DNA of 64,000 nt from Pachyseris speciosa (Eukaryota; Cnidaria; Anthozoa; Scleractinia; Pachyseridae), in the NCBI GenBank assembly GCA_016490735.1, contig JAEMWC010000082.1, positions 875,001 through 939,000 on the forward strand, in the 5' to 3' direction. Under the pieces are notes generated by a model. That model saw only the letters and a list, made by a program, of their open reading frames with translations. It ran no database searches and was not told the origin of the DNA. Shown one piece after another: positions 1-13,681 of the stretch. The position numbers were made by a program, and so were the translations under genes. Each line of letters begins with the position of its first letter. Position 1 is the first letter of the stretch.

Positions 1-330
1 AAGATTGCCACAAAGGAATGGGTTTAATGAGCTGAAAACGTTAACAATCACTCTGCGTATGAACAAGATGAAATCATCGAACATTAGGTACGCGTGTAGT
101 TTTTAAAATGACGATCTCGGTGTTGATGTCGTCGTTTATTAAACTCCGGAGAAGAAATGCTAACTATCCCTAAATCAATTGGCCACGAATGTAGGTTAGT
201 ATTTACCGAATGGCAAATAAATGGCAGTATCGTATGCTACAAGAAATTTTGAGAATTTTGAAAGGCGAAGAGAAAGCGTATAAACACATGAATGGGAGCT
301 AAGGTGTTTACATTGCATTTCTGCTTATCA
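1..330. other. intergenic host DNA, nothing recognised
   Basis: No protein-like frame, RNA gene or repeat end could be recognised here. Confidence 0.5.
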
Positions 331-1022
331 TGGAGAGCCCGGTGGGGTACTCCCAGAAAAAATCACTGGGTGGGGGTGTGCGGCCCCTCTTCCTGAAACC
401 CTTACCCTATTTAAGACCAAACTCTGCGATTTTCCCTACCCTATTCCAGACCTGACCAAAAATTCGATACCCTATTTCAGACCTATTTCACGTACACGGT
501 TGGCATAAACATAGTTTGAGAAAGGCTTTTGTTGATGGACTTATCGCCTAATGATGAAGAAGTATCTTCTTGTAAAAACATACCTAATTCAAGACTGGAG
601 CTAGTGCACAAACCGTACCCTATTTCAGAACTATTTCACGTACACAGTTGGCGTAAACATAATTTGAGATGGGCTTTTGTTGATGGTGTTGTCGCCTAAT
701 GAAGAAGTAACTTCTTCCAAAAAACCGTAGCCAATTCAAGACTAGAGTGCACAAACCGTACCCTATTACAGACCTATTTCACATACACGGTTGGCGTAAA
801 CATAATATGAGAAGGGCTTTTGTTGACGGTCTTATCGCCTAATAATGAAGAAGTAGCGTCTTCTAAAAAAAAAAAAAAAAAGCCAATTCAAGACTAGAGT
901 GCACAAACCATACCCTATTTCAGATAAAAATGGTCAAAATCGATACCTTATTTCAGACCAAAACGGCTAAAAAACCATACCCTTTGGGGCCGCACATACC
1001 TTTATAGCCCATCCCCCCCGGG
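331..1022. repeat. minisatellite inside a GC-rich-ended interspersed repeat
   Basis: Three diverged tandem copies of a unit of about 148 bp start near 469, 616 and 759, each beginning with ACCCTATT(T/A)CAGA and carrying the TTCACGTACACGGTTGG-type segment. A fourth partial copy follows near 912. The array is bracketed by GC-rich ends (GGTGGGGTACTCCC near 340 and CCCCCCGGGATGG near 1014), so it may be the inside of a non-autonomous element. The family is not identified. Confidence 0.6.
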
Positions 1023-3960
1023 ATGGAGAGCAACTGTTTGCCATCTCACTGAAAGTTGTTAAGGTGATTTGGTATTTGGTTTGCCTTGATAAACAAAGTA
1101 TGTTGATCACCTTTAAAAAAATCACAAGTGCAACGAGAGCAGTGGTGTACCCATTATCACGCGAAAATGCAATCTTTAAACAGCTGTTTCATTTTGCCAG
1201 CGTAGCTTTCAAAACAATTTTGTCACTTTAGAATTGTTTTGGTGATTGTTGATGATACGCTAAGGTTCTAATTGTGGTAATCACCATCTTAATTCATGGA
1301 TTATCACCAAATCAGTCATCATTCCCTTCGCTGAAAGAACAGTCTGTGAATGAAAGGAACTTTCTGGAAAAACCGAACACTGAGCTCTTAGAAAAAGAGC
1401 GAAGCAAAAACAAGATCCCAATATTTACAAATATACAAATGTTTCCGCAAAGCATGCATATCTGCAATGTAATTCGATAGAAATTAGGCATGCGGCTGTT
1501 ACTTCGTGCATACGCTTTTGGTGCAGCTCGATGCAAAAACGATTGTACAAAATTGACATGGTTTTAGCCCTTAGTCTCGGCTTGGGTACGTGTTCAATCT
1601 CGGCCTCAATTTTCTTTTTAAAAAGTGTATACACCGTATTCCTCATTTCTCATTATAAATCTTTTAGCGATTTAACCATTGTCTTTAACTGTTTTTTCTT
1701 TTACATTGTGCCCCACCCACCTTTAAAAGGAAATGACAGTAAAAATGTGGTCAGTAATGAGGAAACGAATAAGGTTAGTCTATTGTTAACTTTATGTGTC
1801 TGGAGAACTCAAATCTCAGTTGGTATTTGCTTTTTCCTTCATCTTCACCGCCATTTAAAAAAAAAATGGCACAGTCTATATACTGCAGAGGTCAACTGTT
1901 ATCTCATTCAGGAGACGCTCATGATTTGGTGCCTAATCTTTTTGGACCGATACATCAGGCGTGATGACCGGACATAACGACCTTTTTCCACTTACGGTGA
2001 TATTTTTTTCACCGTTTTATTTTTCTCGTTTAAAGAATTTCTCCACTGCAAATTCTTAAGAGTTGGCAGTATTTGAAGGCAGCTAATGGAGGAAAAAAGT
2101 ACTATATGAAGTAAGATTCCAATGCACAAGGCATTCGGTGATTTGGAGTTGAAACTGTTCCCAGAATTCCTTATGGAAATTTCTGTGAACCACTTATGGA
2201 TACAGATCGCACTATACCTTGGGGGAGAGGACATAGGGTCGTCAAATAAGGAAAAACCTGCATGACTTCTGAAGAAAGAAAAAACCACGCACACAGATTA
2301 ACAGAGCAAAAGACATCTTAAAACTGACTGGTAAAAATGAAAATCACACAACGATTATTTTGTGATAAAAAATTAGGCCGGGGAAAAAAATTGCCCAACC
2401 ATCCTCTGTCCCTCCCTGTCTTCCTAATGATAACCTTGCTTCGTCACCAAGGAAAGGACACTTCTCTCCTTTTTCAAAATCTGTTATTGATTTAAACCCT
2501 AATTTGATATTATATATTGATTGAATAACTTCCCAGAAAAAAAATCGTAAGGCAAATGATTGTACTCCCAAACCGGAAGTTTTAGTGGGGTTCCTTTTTG
2601 AACTGTCCTAATTTGTTCCTAATTTGTCTCTGAGAAGAGCCCAAATTTTCCGGTCCCAATTAAACTATTAAGCCTACAAGCTGACCGGATTTTACTTGAA
2701 TAACTGATGTTGTATTCTCAGTTTTCTTGCAAATGCTTGGTACAAATAGTTACACCTCAAACTGTGTTATTCCCCGGCCTGCGAAGCTATTCAGGTCAAA
2801 AATGTGAAGACTATACGGCCAATATTATATCTTAAGTAAAATGTTTGTTCAAATCTTCAGAAATTAATTTTCATCTCAAAAGCGCGACCACGCTTACATT
2901 TCGTGCCCACATTTTCCAGCGTGTTGTGCCAGTCATCTCGCGACCGGTTCAAGATGGCAGCAGAAAAGCCACGTTTAGGAATTTCAAACACGCCATTCAA
3001 TCTGAAACGTGTTTGTCAGCGTTGCTCGCTGTAACAATTATTAATAGCCCCCATTAGTCTCCAACAAGGAAATGATCGCTTTAATCTGTGCACGAGGCTT
3101 TCCAACAGATGGAGTTGGATGAGGCTAATAACTAGCCTTTAGAATTGTTTTATGTGCAGCTCAGTTGTATATATACTACAGAGACTTCCGTATTTCAACG
3201 ACATTGTGAGAGTGCACTTCCGAAAAAAGCCTTAAAATTATGTCCGTTGCACAGAGCTGTTAACACACGTGTTTGGCCAGTACTCAACACTTTGAAGCAT
3301 GGAAATATCATCATAATGCCATTGTGCTTTAATTCTTAATCACCTTTGAACGGTTAATTTACGCAAGCATTACAGTCATACATATGATTGCAAAAACACA
3401 GACCTTTAAATATTTCACTCGATATTTGCCTTAAAAGAACTAAAAATTCACTAAACTGCACAGGATTAAGGAAGGTACTTGACCTCCAAATCAAGAAGTT
3501 TGTATTGTTTCAACCATTCAGGATTCTTGTAATCGTTGCAATTCGTGCATTTCCATGCCAAATCATCAACTTCTTCCCTGACCCTAAGAAATGTCATGTA
3601 GTGACCCCAAGTAAAGAAATAAACGGTGATCGAGTACACGCCTTCTGATTTCATGGAGATCATGAAACCCCTGGTAGGTGGCAAACTGAACCACTTAACA
3701 TCTTCTACATCTGATTGAAAAAGACTGCATAAAAGGGCTGGAAAATAAAGATATCGCCTTTGGTATCAACTGAATATCGGCTTATCGCCTGCTTTTATGA
3801 ATCGCCGTGAATGAGCTTTGCTGCTTTCATTCAAATCCCGGCGAATGTTAAACTAATTTCCTTGGCCAGATGCAGTCAAGAATTTTGAACACGCGCATAG
3901 TCACGTTAATGGTCTGGACACCAGAACAACCTCGGTGAAATATCGAGAAAAACAGATGCC
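1023..3960. other. intergenic host DNA, nothing recognised
   Basis: Only short frames up to 148 codons occur, with no domain-like composition or splice-site pair that I could support. No RNA gene or clear repeat end is seen. Confidence 0.4.
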
Positions 3961-3972
3961 ATCTCACAACCG

Positions 3973-4095
3973 TTGGATATATAACCTCGTCGAAGGGCTC
4001 AGAATTGTTTGGTGGAGTTCCACACGCAACGGATCTTAGCGGAAGAGATCAGCGCTCAGTGAAGAGGGATATTTGAAGTATTATCGAGTGCGCAG
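3973..4095 (+). promoter_or_regulatory. possible core promoter and 5' untranslated exon
   Basis: A TATA-like stretch (GGATATATAAC, near 3974) is followed about 110 bp later by a consensus donor (CAG|GTGAGG near 4095). Downstream is a putative coding exon at 4270. This arrangement fits a TATA promoter with a non-coding first exon but is a weak inference without transcript data. Confidence 0.25.
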
Positions 4096-4269
4096 GTGAG
4101 GTCCTCAGGTTAGTTAATAAGTTTATTTTTACAGTTTTTGTTTGGTTCGTTAGATAATAACATTCGGAAAGTTCAAAGGAGCTAGTTTTTTAAATACTTT
4201 TTCTTATCTTCTTATCTCCGGACAATGTAAAACGTAAAGTTAACGTTGCTCGTCTTAGCTTATGTGCCG

Positions 4270-4459
4270 ATGATGCTTACAAACAGAATGATCGCAAGTT
4301 TCAATGACACTATTCGCGGTGGACGTTACCGTACTAGTGCGGCGGTCGTAACATTTCAAAAACGCGCACCAAGTCTGGAACTGGTTGAAACAGAAAGCAC
4401 TGCTGTGGAAACAAGCAAGTGTTCGAAGAAGGATATTTTGCGTCTCGGTCTTGAATCAA
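4270..4459 (+). CDS. possible host coding exon, function unknown
   Basis: An open frame begins with two consecutive ATG codons and encodes about 63 residues with ordinary amino-acid composition (basic RGGRYRTSAAVV segment, then KRAPSLELVETES, then KKDILRLGLES). It runs into a good 5' splice donor, GTAAGAG, at 4460. A candidate acceptor (TCGTCTTAG) lies just upstream near 4258. No family was recognised. It could be the first coding exon of a host gene, or a chance frame. Confidence 0.3.
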
Positions 4460-4636
4460 GTAAGAGACATTCTTTAATAACGCACGCGAATTTCGTTTGA
4501 GAAACATGTTCGGTTTCCCCGAGAGCTACCCGTTAAAGACTGTTAGTTTAACTAAGACCGGCTCTAACGACAGGGTTTGAGATACGAAATGCCCACTCTG
4601 GCCATGTTCTGTAAATATTTTTTTAAGGGTCCTACA

Positions 4637-5708
4637 CAGGGTGTCTAGAAAACTCAGACCTAGAAAACTCAGACCCCCCAATTCTGGAAAACTCAGACTC
4701 CCCTCAAAACTATACAATTTCAAAAGCAAAATAAACGTGGTTTAAATGAAGTTTCGTCGTTCAATACGCTGAAATGTTACACCCTACATTTATCGCAAGG
4801 TAACAACATTGTATTATAATCGGCTCTTTGATTAGAGCACAAGAGTTAGAAAGCTTGGACCCCCCAATTCTGGAAAACTCAGAACCCCCTTCAAAAGTAT
4901 AATAAACGTGGTTAAAATGAATTTTCGTCGTTCAATACGCACACAGGGTGTCTAGAAAACTCAGACCTAGAAAACTCAGACCCCCCAATTCTGGAAAACT
5001 CAGACTCCCCTCAAAACTATACAATTTCAAAAGCAAAATAAACGTGGTTTAAATGAAGTTTCGTCGTTCAATACGCTGAAATGTTACACCCTATATTTAT
5101 CGCAAGGTAACAACATTGTATTATAATCGGCTCTTTGATTAGAGCACAAGAGTTAGAAAGCTCGGACCCCCCAATTCTGGAAAACTCAGAACCCCCTTCA
5201 AAAGTATAATAAACTTGGTTAAAATGAATTTTCGTCGTTCAGTACGCTGAAATTGTATAGTTTTGAGGGGGTCTGAGTTTTCTAGGTTTTGTGCTCTACT
5301 CAAAGAGCCGATTATCACACCATAAGACGACAAGGTTAAAGTGTTTATGTTTTACGATAAATATAGGGTGTAACATTTCAGCATACTGAACGACGAAAAT
5401 GTATTTATTTTCAAATTGTATGTTTTGAGGGGGGTCTGAGTTTTCCAGAATTGGGGGGTCTGAGTTTTCTAGGTCTTGTGCTCTAATCAAAGAGCCGATT
5501 ATAATACAATGTTGTTACCCTACGATAAATGTAGGGTGTAACATTTCAACGTATTGAACGACGAAAATTGATCTTACCCACGTTTATTTTGCTTTTGAAA
5601 TTGTATAGTTTTGAAGGGGGTCTGAGATTTCCAGATTTTTTTTTGGGGGGGGGGGGGGGTCTGAGGTCTGAGGTCTGAGTTTTCTAGGTCTGAGTTTTCC
5701 AGACACCG
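4637..5708. mobile_element. hAT-like non-autonomous element with 8-bp duplication
   Basis: The left end reads CAGGGTGTCTAGAAAACTC and the right end is its near-complement, ending TTTTCCAGACACCG. The 8-bp direct repeat GTCCTACA flanks both ends (4629..4636 and 5709..5716). A CAGGG-type terminus with 8-bp duplication is typical of hAT transposons. Inside, the left half is duplicated in tandem (a second terminus begins near 4944) and an inverted copy follows from about 5250. No transposase frame is present, so it is non-autonomous. The interior is built of short repeats around GAAAACTCAGACC. Confidence 0.7.
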
Positions 5709-5716
5709 GTCCTACA

Positions 5717-7019
5717 CAAGTTATAACAATCCACTTAAACTTTGCGGCTTCCGCTCATGGTTACTTGGTTTTCGTGGTCTTTTTCAACGATCACCGTCCG
5801 ACGGTTTCTTTAAGCGTGTTTCTTTAGGCACTGTGCTGATATAAGCCACTATACTATTTCCAAAACTGTTACGTTAATAATGATAATAAAAATAATTTTT
5901 ATTATAGTTTTGTCAATGTACACATTTTTTATTACAATCTAGATAATTTACAATTTACGTTCTTCACTCCTAATCAACGAAGAGCAGTGAAGGATAATTG
6001 TTGTGAGGTAGATCGATTCTGCGTTCCTAATTGCTAAGGGCTTGCCTGTCACCAAACCTTTCTTTTCTTGGTTAGTTAAGTTAGGATTGTTCAACAAACC
6101 TTCTAGCTGTCTATTAGTTTGTTTTGGTTTGTTGTCGCCAGTCATATTTTGGAGTGAACAAGAGGCTTTGTGTCTGTGTCCCGTGCCGAAAAAAAGTGAA
6201 CTGTTTGCGAGATTCTTTCAGTAATATTTACACAATCAGGGCTTCCTGATTCAAAAGCCAAATTAAAAGATTCACAGCTACCATTAGTACAATGCGCATA
6301 TATCGCAAAGACACGAAAATAACAGTTTGGAGGCAGAAAAAAGCCAAGGAGAATGCTGCACACACAAATCTCCAATACTGATCACCTTGTCTGAAAGTAG
6401 AGACATTTATGAAAACATACAGTTGCAATAACCACCAATTCGTTTTTTCAAGATACTATTGTGACAAGGTCATTTTAACAAGTTAAGCTTCTGTTAGGTG
6501 TGTTCAAGATGAGCATACGAAGTAGAAAAATGCTCAACTTTCGATTGAACAAACTCGATTACTTTTAGCCACAATATACGGAAACGTCAAACAATCATTA
6601 AGCATTATCTTACATGAACCTATTGTTTCCAAGCTGACAACTTAAAGCACATTTTTTTATGTCTCTAGCAGTTTAGAAATACAACTGATTGCTGTTTCAA
6701 AAACAAAGATCCCTGTCAGAGTTGTTTGTCTCGTCTTATCGTTAGATCTGCCCTGGTGCATTCACAACTTTTGTAATCGTCTGGGCACAGTTCTTAGAAG
6801 GGTACCTTCTTCATCAGTTTTCTCGGCTTACTACAAAATACCGTGTGGTTAATTTTGGTTTGTGACAATTATTGCTGTGAATGCAGCAAAAATTTTGATT
6901 AAACAATAACTTCGGTTATGGTTCGTGAACGTGAATATTTCAAGTGATGAGTTATGTGACGGGGAATGAAATATATCCAGAGAGAAGCTTATGTTTAATC
7001 ATTTCTGACATTTTCAATT
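5717..7019. other. intergenic host DNA, nothing recognised
   Basis: AT-rich DNA with only frames under 80 codons and no recognisable product, RNA gene or repeat boundary. Confidence 0.4.
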
Positions 7020-7976
7020 GGGCCCTATCCTCACTAATGTGCGCTTTTTGATGCGTTTTCGCCTTTCGTCCATAATAAAACGCCCGAAAACGCTGATGAA
7101 AACGAAGATTTTCGAAAACGTTTTCAAAAGTGGAGTGTTTTGAAAACGTATCGTTTTGAAAACGCCTCGTTTCTGGTGTGGATAGGTGAAAACGTACGCT
7201 TTTAAAATCGGTGACGCAAAACGTTTTGTGTGGACAGCCGAAAACGCATCGAAATGAAAACGCTTACCTTATCCGCACCACGTGAGTGGTACCCAGGCTT
7301 CGCATCCTTTGTAAATCAAACATAGCGGGATGAAAGCTTGCTTTTCTTGATGCTACTAGCAATTTAATAACTTGTTTGGAGCTTAAAATTGGTCTTTTCA
7401 TTCTTAGAGCGCTTTTCAATTGAGTGTCGTAAAATCAAAACCAAAGCAATTACTCTGACCAATCACAAGAGGAGTAAGCAGTGCAGTGAGCCAATCAGAA
7501 TACGAAGCAATTACATGTAGCCGGCGCAAAGCGCGGGAAAATACGCGCGTGCATATCACAATTGGTTTTGGTTTTGCTTCTCATCGGTTGAGAAAGTGGC
7601 GCGATTTTTCTTGGCCAATCACAGAGCGAAGCAATGCAAAACCAAAGTAAAACCAGAATTACTTTCGACATTCAAAACCGCTCTATCTTGGTTTCCTTTG
7701 TTTAACCTACATCACACCATGTCATTTAATTAAGAGTTTTCTTGAGTTTAAATTTGGACAACCGAAAACGCTGCGAAAACGGTAGTGTGAACGCCGATCT
7801 ATTGATGCGTTTTCGATGACACCCAAAACGAATACGTTTGAAAACGCATTAGTGTGGATAGTTGAAACAGCTGCGAAAACGTTAGTGCCGGGACGGGAAT
7901 CTATTGATACCGGTGTTTTCGATAACACTGGCGAAAACGGATACTTTTGAAGACGCACTAGTGTGGACGGGGCCTT
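7020..7976. mobile_element. MITE rich in GAAAACG motifs, interrupted by a second MITE
   Basis: The ends are imperfect inverted repeats: GGCCCTATCCTCACTAATG at 7021 and its counterpart ending GTGTGGACGGGGCC near 7974. Between them are many copies of GAAAACG or its complement. The element is split by an unrelated nested element at 7405..7685. There is no coding capacity. Confidence 0.6.
7405..7685. mobile_element. nested MITE with TAGAGCG termini
   Basis: The left end TAGAGCGCTTTTCAATTGAG is mirrored by the right end TTCGACATTCAAAACCGCTCTA-like sequence. Inverted similarity continues inward around ACCAAAG and the CCAATCA boxes. The TA at each edge may be a TA duplication, as made by Tc1/mariner-type elements. 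It lies inside the larger GAAAACG-rich MITE and so inserted later. Confidence 0.6.
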
Positions 7977-9830
7977 AGACTATGCTCAACACTTATGCAA
8001 GTGTGTACAAATTTAATAAATCAAAATAGTTTTGACCTGCCTAACTTTGCTCAAGGAATTTAAAAAATGCCAAATTCATTAACCTTTGTTACAGTTTTTT
8101 TCAGTATTTGACGAAGATTTGCCCAAATCGCCATTACCTCTAATCTATTTTTGGACGTAAGTGCCCATTTGATTTAGTGGCTCAGTTGTTAAGAGACAGG
8201 GTAGCAGGTCAAGCCCCTCCCAGCCGAAATAAACGCCCCAGACAGTTAAACCCCTTCACTTCCAAGTATCACGATATTTATAGTACGGACTTTAAAAAAA
8301 ATGTGGCTTTGTGTGGTAGCAAATGTGAATGAACTTAAAGTTATTGGTCAGAATTGAATTTTAAGTAAGCTGCCTGTAGACCAACCTTGAGTTCAGCGAT
8401 AAAAGTTAAACCACCATGTATCAGTCCTAGCTGGTAACCAAAACCTTTGGCAGCTCAAGAAGATTGCTACTGTGTACTATTTATAAAATACTGCAGCACT
8501 GAAGGGCAAGATATCAATGCCGATTATTGTTAAAATCTGTCCATCACTATATCATAAACTTTCCAAGCCAAATTTGCCAGAAGATTACCGCGTGACAGCA
8601 CTGCGAAAGAAACTGAAAATTATACTTACGAACTGTCCTAGGTCAGGTCGCGTTATGTCTGCGGCCTGAAAACTAACGGTGCGTTGGCATTGCAAGGTTA
8701 TAGACGTTTTCAGACCATTGTCTGGACTCCTGCTTAATTCGATGCAAGATGCTAGAGAGACCGCTGGGATATTTTGTAACTACAAATACGTATGACGTGG
8801 CAGTCTTTGCCACCAGTATACTGGTGATCACCAACTGCGCATGCTTAAAAAGTACAAGCTACCCGCTGACCTCTTTCATTGTCAGGTTAGATCTACTGGT
8901 GGCAGCATCATAAGGCAAGTGTTTATGTAAGTTAACTTTTACTTGTCAAAACCATTAAGCCTATATACTTCAGCATACTAGACTACAGTTTCAGAAAGCC
9001 TTGTGCCTAACCCAGCTAGTGAGGAAAATAAAAACTTACTCCATGTCGGCCTTTGAGATTACTTGTAACAACGAAGAAAGGAGTCAGTAACTAAGGTGAG
9101 AGAAACTGAATTGTCATTTTTGTTTTACTTTTTTTTTTTTGATGAATAATTTAAGTTAAGATTCAATTTATTATGCGAGAGGTGCCTGACATCTGGCATG
9201 AAGGAAAAAGAAGAGACGAAATATGTATAGGCTTTGTCCTAATGTCATGTGCTGCAGAATACACTGTGCTTAAAATCAACCATACGCAGAATCGAGACAC
9301 AAAAACTTGTCTTTGCCGCGAAACAGAAAGTTTATTCTTTGTCCTACAAGCTTAGAACAAAGAAACAATTCCGCCTTTAACGGGAATTGGAAAATATGTG
9401 AGAAACTTGACTGATGAACGGACAATGTGTGAGAAATCCGGAGAAAAAAACTTAAGAAGTTCTTTCAAAAGTACCTCTCACATCATACTGTAGTTGGAGT
9501 TTATATGTGTAAATGACTGAAAATAACGTGGTGTAGAAAGGATGTAGTAGAACCTATGTTATATTGCACCTCTTGGAGTCAATCTATGTAATGCAACAGT
9601 GCGCAGGAGCATTAACAAGATTTGAATTTTCTGTCATTAACTTATTAGGCAGTCAATTTTAATCTAGAGATTTGCTTACAATATTTTGCATTCCGTATCT
9701 TTCAATGGGTTGATTCGCATATCGCGTCGATCAGCCCTTAGCTAACAACTTCGAGAAAGCGCAGGAGAAAAATCTCCGAGTTCTGTTGTATAACTGAGCT
9801 TCAATCGATGCCAACGTCAAGCACTCTGAT
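7977..9830. other. intergenic host DNA, nothing recognised
   Basis: No supportable gene. A weak tRNA-like A/B-box pair near 8171..8215 is discussed under rejected items. Confidence 0.4.
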
Positions 9831-9834
9831 TTTG

Positions 9835-10330
9835 GAAAGTTAAACAAACTTGAGGTTTCCGGAAGGCGTTTGAGCTTTAATTTATAATTGTGTCATTTGT
9901 ACTTTGGACCGCAATTCGTAGTGGCTGCAGAGTGAATCGCCGGGGAACACAAACGGATGTGGAATGTTTTCTTTGTTCAAACAACTTCAAACTGAGCTAT
10001 GCGTTGTACCTTGAATAACTCAAACCACTGACCTTTGTCGGATCTTCCGTACCTCTTCAATTCCAAAAATACTAACACACTTCATGTCTCTTATACCTAA
10101 TTTTACGGCAAACGCCAGAAATGTCCACGCCCTCTTGATCTGTCCCTAACTACTGGTAAAGGGTCGCATTCTGGATGTTAACCCACACGATTGAGAACTG
10201 AAGCAAACTCTTTCTCAAGCTTGCTCCAGGTAGGACCAAAGTAGTGTCTTAAGTTAACGCGCCAGTAAAACGAGCAATACTGTTAAAAGAGACGTGGGTT
10301 GGGCTGCTCATTTTACTACTTGCTGGCATG
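9835..10330. repeat. paralogous segment copy A
   Basis: Shares an ordered series of short matches with copies B and C: GACCGCAATTCGT, then the CTCTTCAATTCCAAA segment, then CTTCATGTCTCTTA and CAGGTAGGACCAAAGTA. Function unknown; it looks like degenerated duplicated host DNA. Confidence 0.5.
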
Positions 10331-11639
10331 GTTGTTTTGGCTCGGAAAGATACTATGGAAAAGCCGATGTGACATGCCTGTTTTAAATAGACATGCTAGG
10401 TTTTGAATCTTTATTTTTTTCTAGTTTTCTCTTTTACTTTGTTTTTGTTAAGATTTGTTTTTGCACTAATCTTATAAGTTAAAAACAAACAAGTAGATTG
10501 AATTGAAAAGATCAGAGTTTACACGACGTTTGCTGAATCGCATCTCATGAAAATTACACCGTGGAGAAGTGAAGCGAGTTAATGCATTAAGTTTTGTGAC
10601 TCGCTCCCCGAAAGGAAATTACAAATTTTCAATTTGCACATTCAAAAAGAAAGGCGTAAAAGGTACTGATGAGATCCGGAGAGAGTAGGTTTTGAATCGT
10701 TCTCGTCAAAGAGCAGTTTTCAAATGTGCGTTTTACGTTGGGCCTGGACGAAGCTTTCTAAATTATAATGAGGACAGGTTGGATTTTTGGACATCTTCTT
10801 TCCGCTTTACATGTGGTTTGAAAGTTATATGCATAGAAAATTCAGTTTGCCCTTTCAGATAGTGGTCATCAGGCCTGCCCTGTCGTTTGTACGACGAGTT
10901 ATTGTTTCTTGACACATGAAAGTTGTTCACATTTATTTGGCGTAGTCATTGCAACAACCTTATTTAAAACTGCATGAGATTGAATCAAGTCGGTCCACTT
11001 TAGAATTCAGTCGTAATTAAAAAGTACATATATTTTCTTCTGCGAGAAAAATTTGGCACAGGTAGATTTGGGAATTTAGCCTTTCAAAAACCATAGTGTG
11101 ATAAATGGGTTGCCATAACATAGAATTGCTGAGGGATCTCGGCAGTAGCTGATCTCAATTTACAGACAACAGTATTTCCTTCATTTCCTGTAAAAACTCG
11201 CATCACTTAATAATTATCCTTATTTTAGTGATCCATATGCCTCAGTGAACTCTTTTTTCAATGCTAATATCCTGTGTTTATGTTTGGCAATTCTCTTTTG
11301 AAAAACTCGCCAGTCACCGAAGCGTGACAGAATTAGTTTGTCCCCATGCAGTAACGATGAATTGCGTCTACTATAGAAGTGGAGTTAAAGATACGAGTGA
11401 TAAAGCCACTTTGAAACGGTTTCCAGCAAAAGCTAAGAGATAAACATAACTACGGTGTTTTGTAAAGTACACATTAATTGAATCAGGGATGGTAACCAAA
11501 ACCGTACATAGCCTGATATCCAAACAAGATATCCTTAATAAGTTGTACTTAAAGTGACCAACCCGGCTTTCATTTTTTAGTCAACCAGAAGTGAACTTTC
11601 AACTAACTGTAACCATTGATTCGATCTACAAAGATTTCA
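10331..11639. other. intergenic host DNA, nothing recognised
   Basis: No protein-like frame or repeat edge recognised. Confidence 0.4.
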
Positions 11640-12760
11640 TTTAGCGTTTTCGTTATTCTGCCTGTGGCTTTAGCTTGTTCAAATGGCATTGCTACAAAAG
11701 CTTTTCTAAATCAGTGACATGCGAGTATCGGTTCTCTTGGTATGCACGGACGACATCTTCAACCAATCTAATCCATCTTGAAGACAAGGACACCAAGTTT
11801 CAGGTGATCAGTATGTTAAACATTCAAGCTATGAATCCAAACCCACAATTTAATGTTTCACTACGGTCGGTGAACCTTAGCTTGGCTATCAATGAAATGG
11901 TCAAAAAATTGTACACGTTCAGAGAAGGTCTATGAGGAACCTAAAATGAAACTAAAGTGTCTTGTGAAAGGGTCTCCTGAAACAATTTGCGCAGATTGCG
12001 ATGTCATGCTAAGAGAAGGGACATTCTATTTTTATTGGGCCGGAATGGACGGCCAACGAACTTGTCTGTAATTACATATGCAATAACATAAGTAATACTT
12101 AATTGTATATTTTGTCATTCAAAGACTGGGAATTTAAGTTTACCTTGAGGCATTTTCCGTTGAATTTCTTACAGCTTCTAGACCAGTGCCAGGTCTTGAT
12201 CCGCCGATAGTTAACCTGTCTTCGCTCGATGATTAATCAGAGTCCGCAACTAATTTCTATTCCGCCCAAAATTTCTCAAGCACTATTTTAAACATTTTAA
12301 ACATTTAAACCAGACTCGAGGTTTTCCTAGAATACGCAAAGTGAAAATGTATCACTTTCACTTCCGACCACAATTCGTTTCTTTTGGGTGTGATGAAAAC
12401 AGAGTGAGGAAGACTTTGATCACACAATGTCAAACGATTTCGTGTTGCCCTCTGCATGGCTTTTGCTAAGAATAACATAACAATTGACCTCTCATTTTCC
12501 CCGCTCCTCTTCAATTCCAAACATGCAAAAGTGCTTCATATCTCTTACACATTCATGGTCAGTTTGCATGGCAAAAGCCAGAGATACCTTCACGTAGTCA
12601 GCTTCCGGCTAAGACGCGTGCATGTTCATTGTGCAATAAGGTGAAAAAGAAAGCAAAACCCTTCCGCAAGCTTTTCCGAAGTAGGATCAAAATAATAGGC
12701 TAAGCTGATTCTACAAAATACAACTGGTACTGTAAGAAGATGCCAGTTGGGTTGCTAATT
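11640..12760 (+). repeat. paralogous segment copy B, with exon-like frame
   Basis: Matches copy C in order over about 1.1 kb. Within it, the frame around 11760..11900 encodes a peptide (LIHLEDKDTK..., ML.IQAMNPNPQ) clearly related to one in copy C around 38805..38930 (LIHLQDKETK..., MAPDPQ). Conserved residues with third-position changes hint at a coding origin, but no gene family was recognised and both copies may be pseudogenes. Confidence 0.45.
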
Positions 12761-13675
12761 TCACTCACTGGAGATGATTTCTGCATGGCGGAAATAATGT
12801 TGAGGAGATATGCGGACGTTAGTGACAATAACAGTGAGGTCACTGAGATGGCTGGGTATGGTTTTTTTTTTTTTTTTTGCACTTATTTGGACCGACATGA
12901 AGTGGAAGTTTGTAAAAACGCACAAAATGAATAAAAAAAATTAACAAGGATCCCATATTCAGCCATCTTTACCAACAAACGTGGTTCGGTAAAGATTTAA
13001 ATGGTTTTACTGTTTAGATTACTCTCCAAAAAGGAGCCCGACGAGTTTCTGCATGAAAACTTCTGCAAAGACAGAAAACCTTTAAGTAAGACTAACAGTC
13101 AGTGAAATTAGATTATCTGTTGTACCTGGTTGTACTCATGGAATATTCAAATGGCTTTTCAAAAACTATTGAAAAGAAGACGAAATTTATGAATAACCAA
13201 ACTCCAGATTTTCGTCTATACAAGTTAAATTGTCAGTCACAAGCCTGGAAATCTTTACAGAATTGACAAGCACTAAGACAACTCTAACCTTTAAATTGCT
13301 GGGCATGTCACGATGATTTCAGCCCGTTTTCTTTTCTTTTGGAAAGTTTTATGTGAAAATAAAAATCAGATAATAAATAATTGTTTGCGACGAGACTAAC
13401 TTTGACAGCAAAGCGAACGGGCAACGGGTAATCCCGAAGCGGCTTGCCCACTCAGGAACAAATCAGAGAGCAGATTCAGCTCTATCTTGCCTAATGCCCT
13501 CTCTCAAAGCAGAAAAAGAAGAATATTTTTTTGCTTGAAAATTTCGTGAACTAATTGAGATTTTTAACTAGTCTTTTTTTCTTTTCAAGATTCGATGAGT
13601 TGTCATAGAACTAGAAGTGAGGTAATAAACATCGCCAGAAATTTCCACTGGCCCTGAAAGAAGCAAGATCATGCA
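12761..13675. other. intergenic host DNA up to the element insertion
   Basis: Contains a T-run (about 12860..12878) and no supportable gene. Confidence 0.4.
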
Positions 13676-13681
13676 TATTTG
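13676..13681. repeat. target-site duplication, left copy (TATTTG)
   Basis: TATTTG directly precedes the left TIR and is repeated exactly after the right TIR at 32790..32795. Six-bp duplications are characteristic of Maverick/Polinton integration by a retroviral-like integrase. Confidence 0.95.

Noticed and set aside
4526..5490. Repeated minus-strand frames with an ENSDP-type motif
   Set aside because: Repeats of the hAT-like element, not a gene.
8168..8222. tRNA-like A and B boxes on plus (GGCTCAGTTGTTAAGAG, GGTCAAGCCCC)
   Set aside because: Spacing is short and no cloverleaf forms; at most a decayed SINE head.
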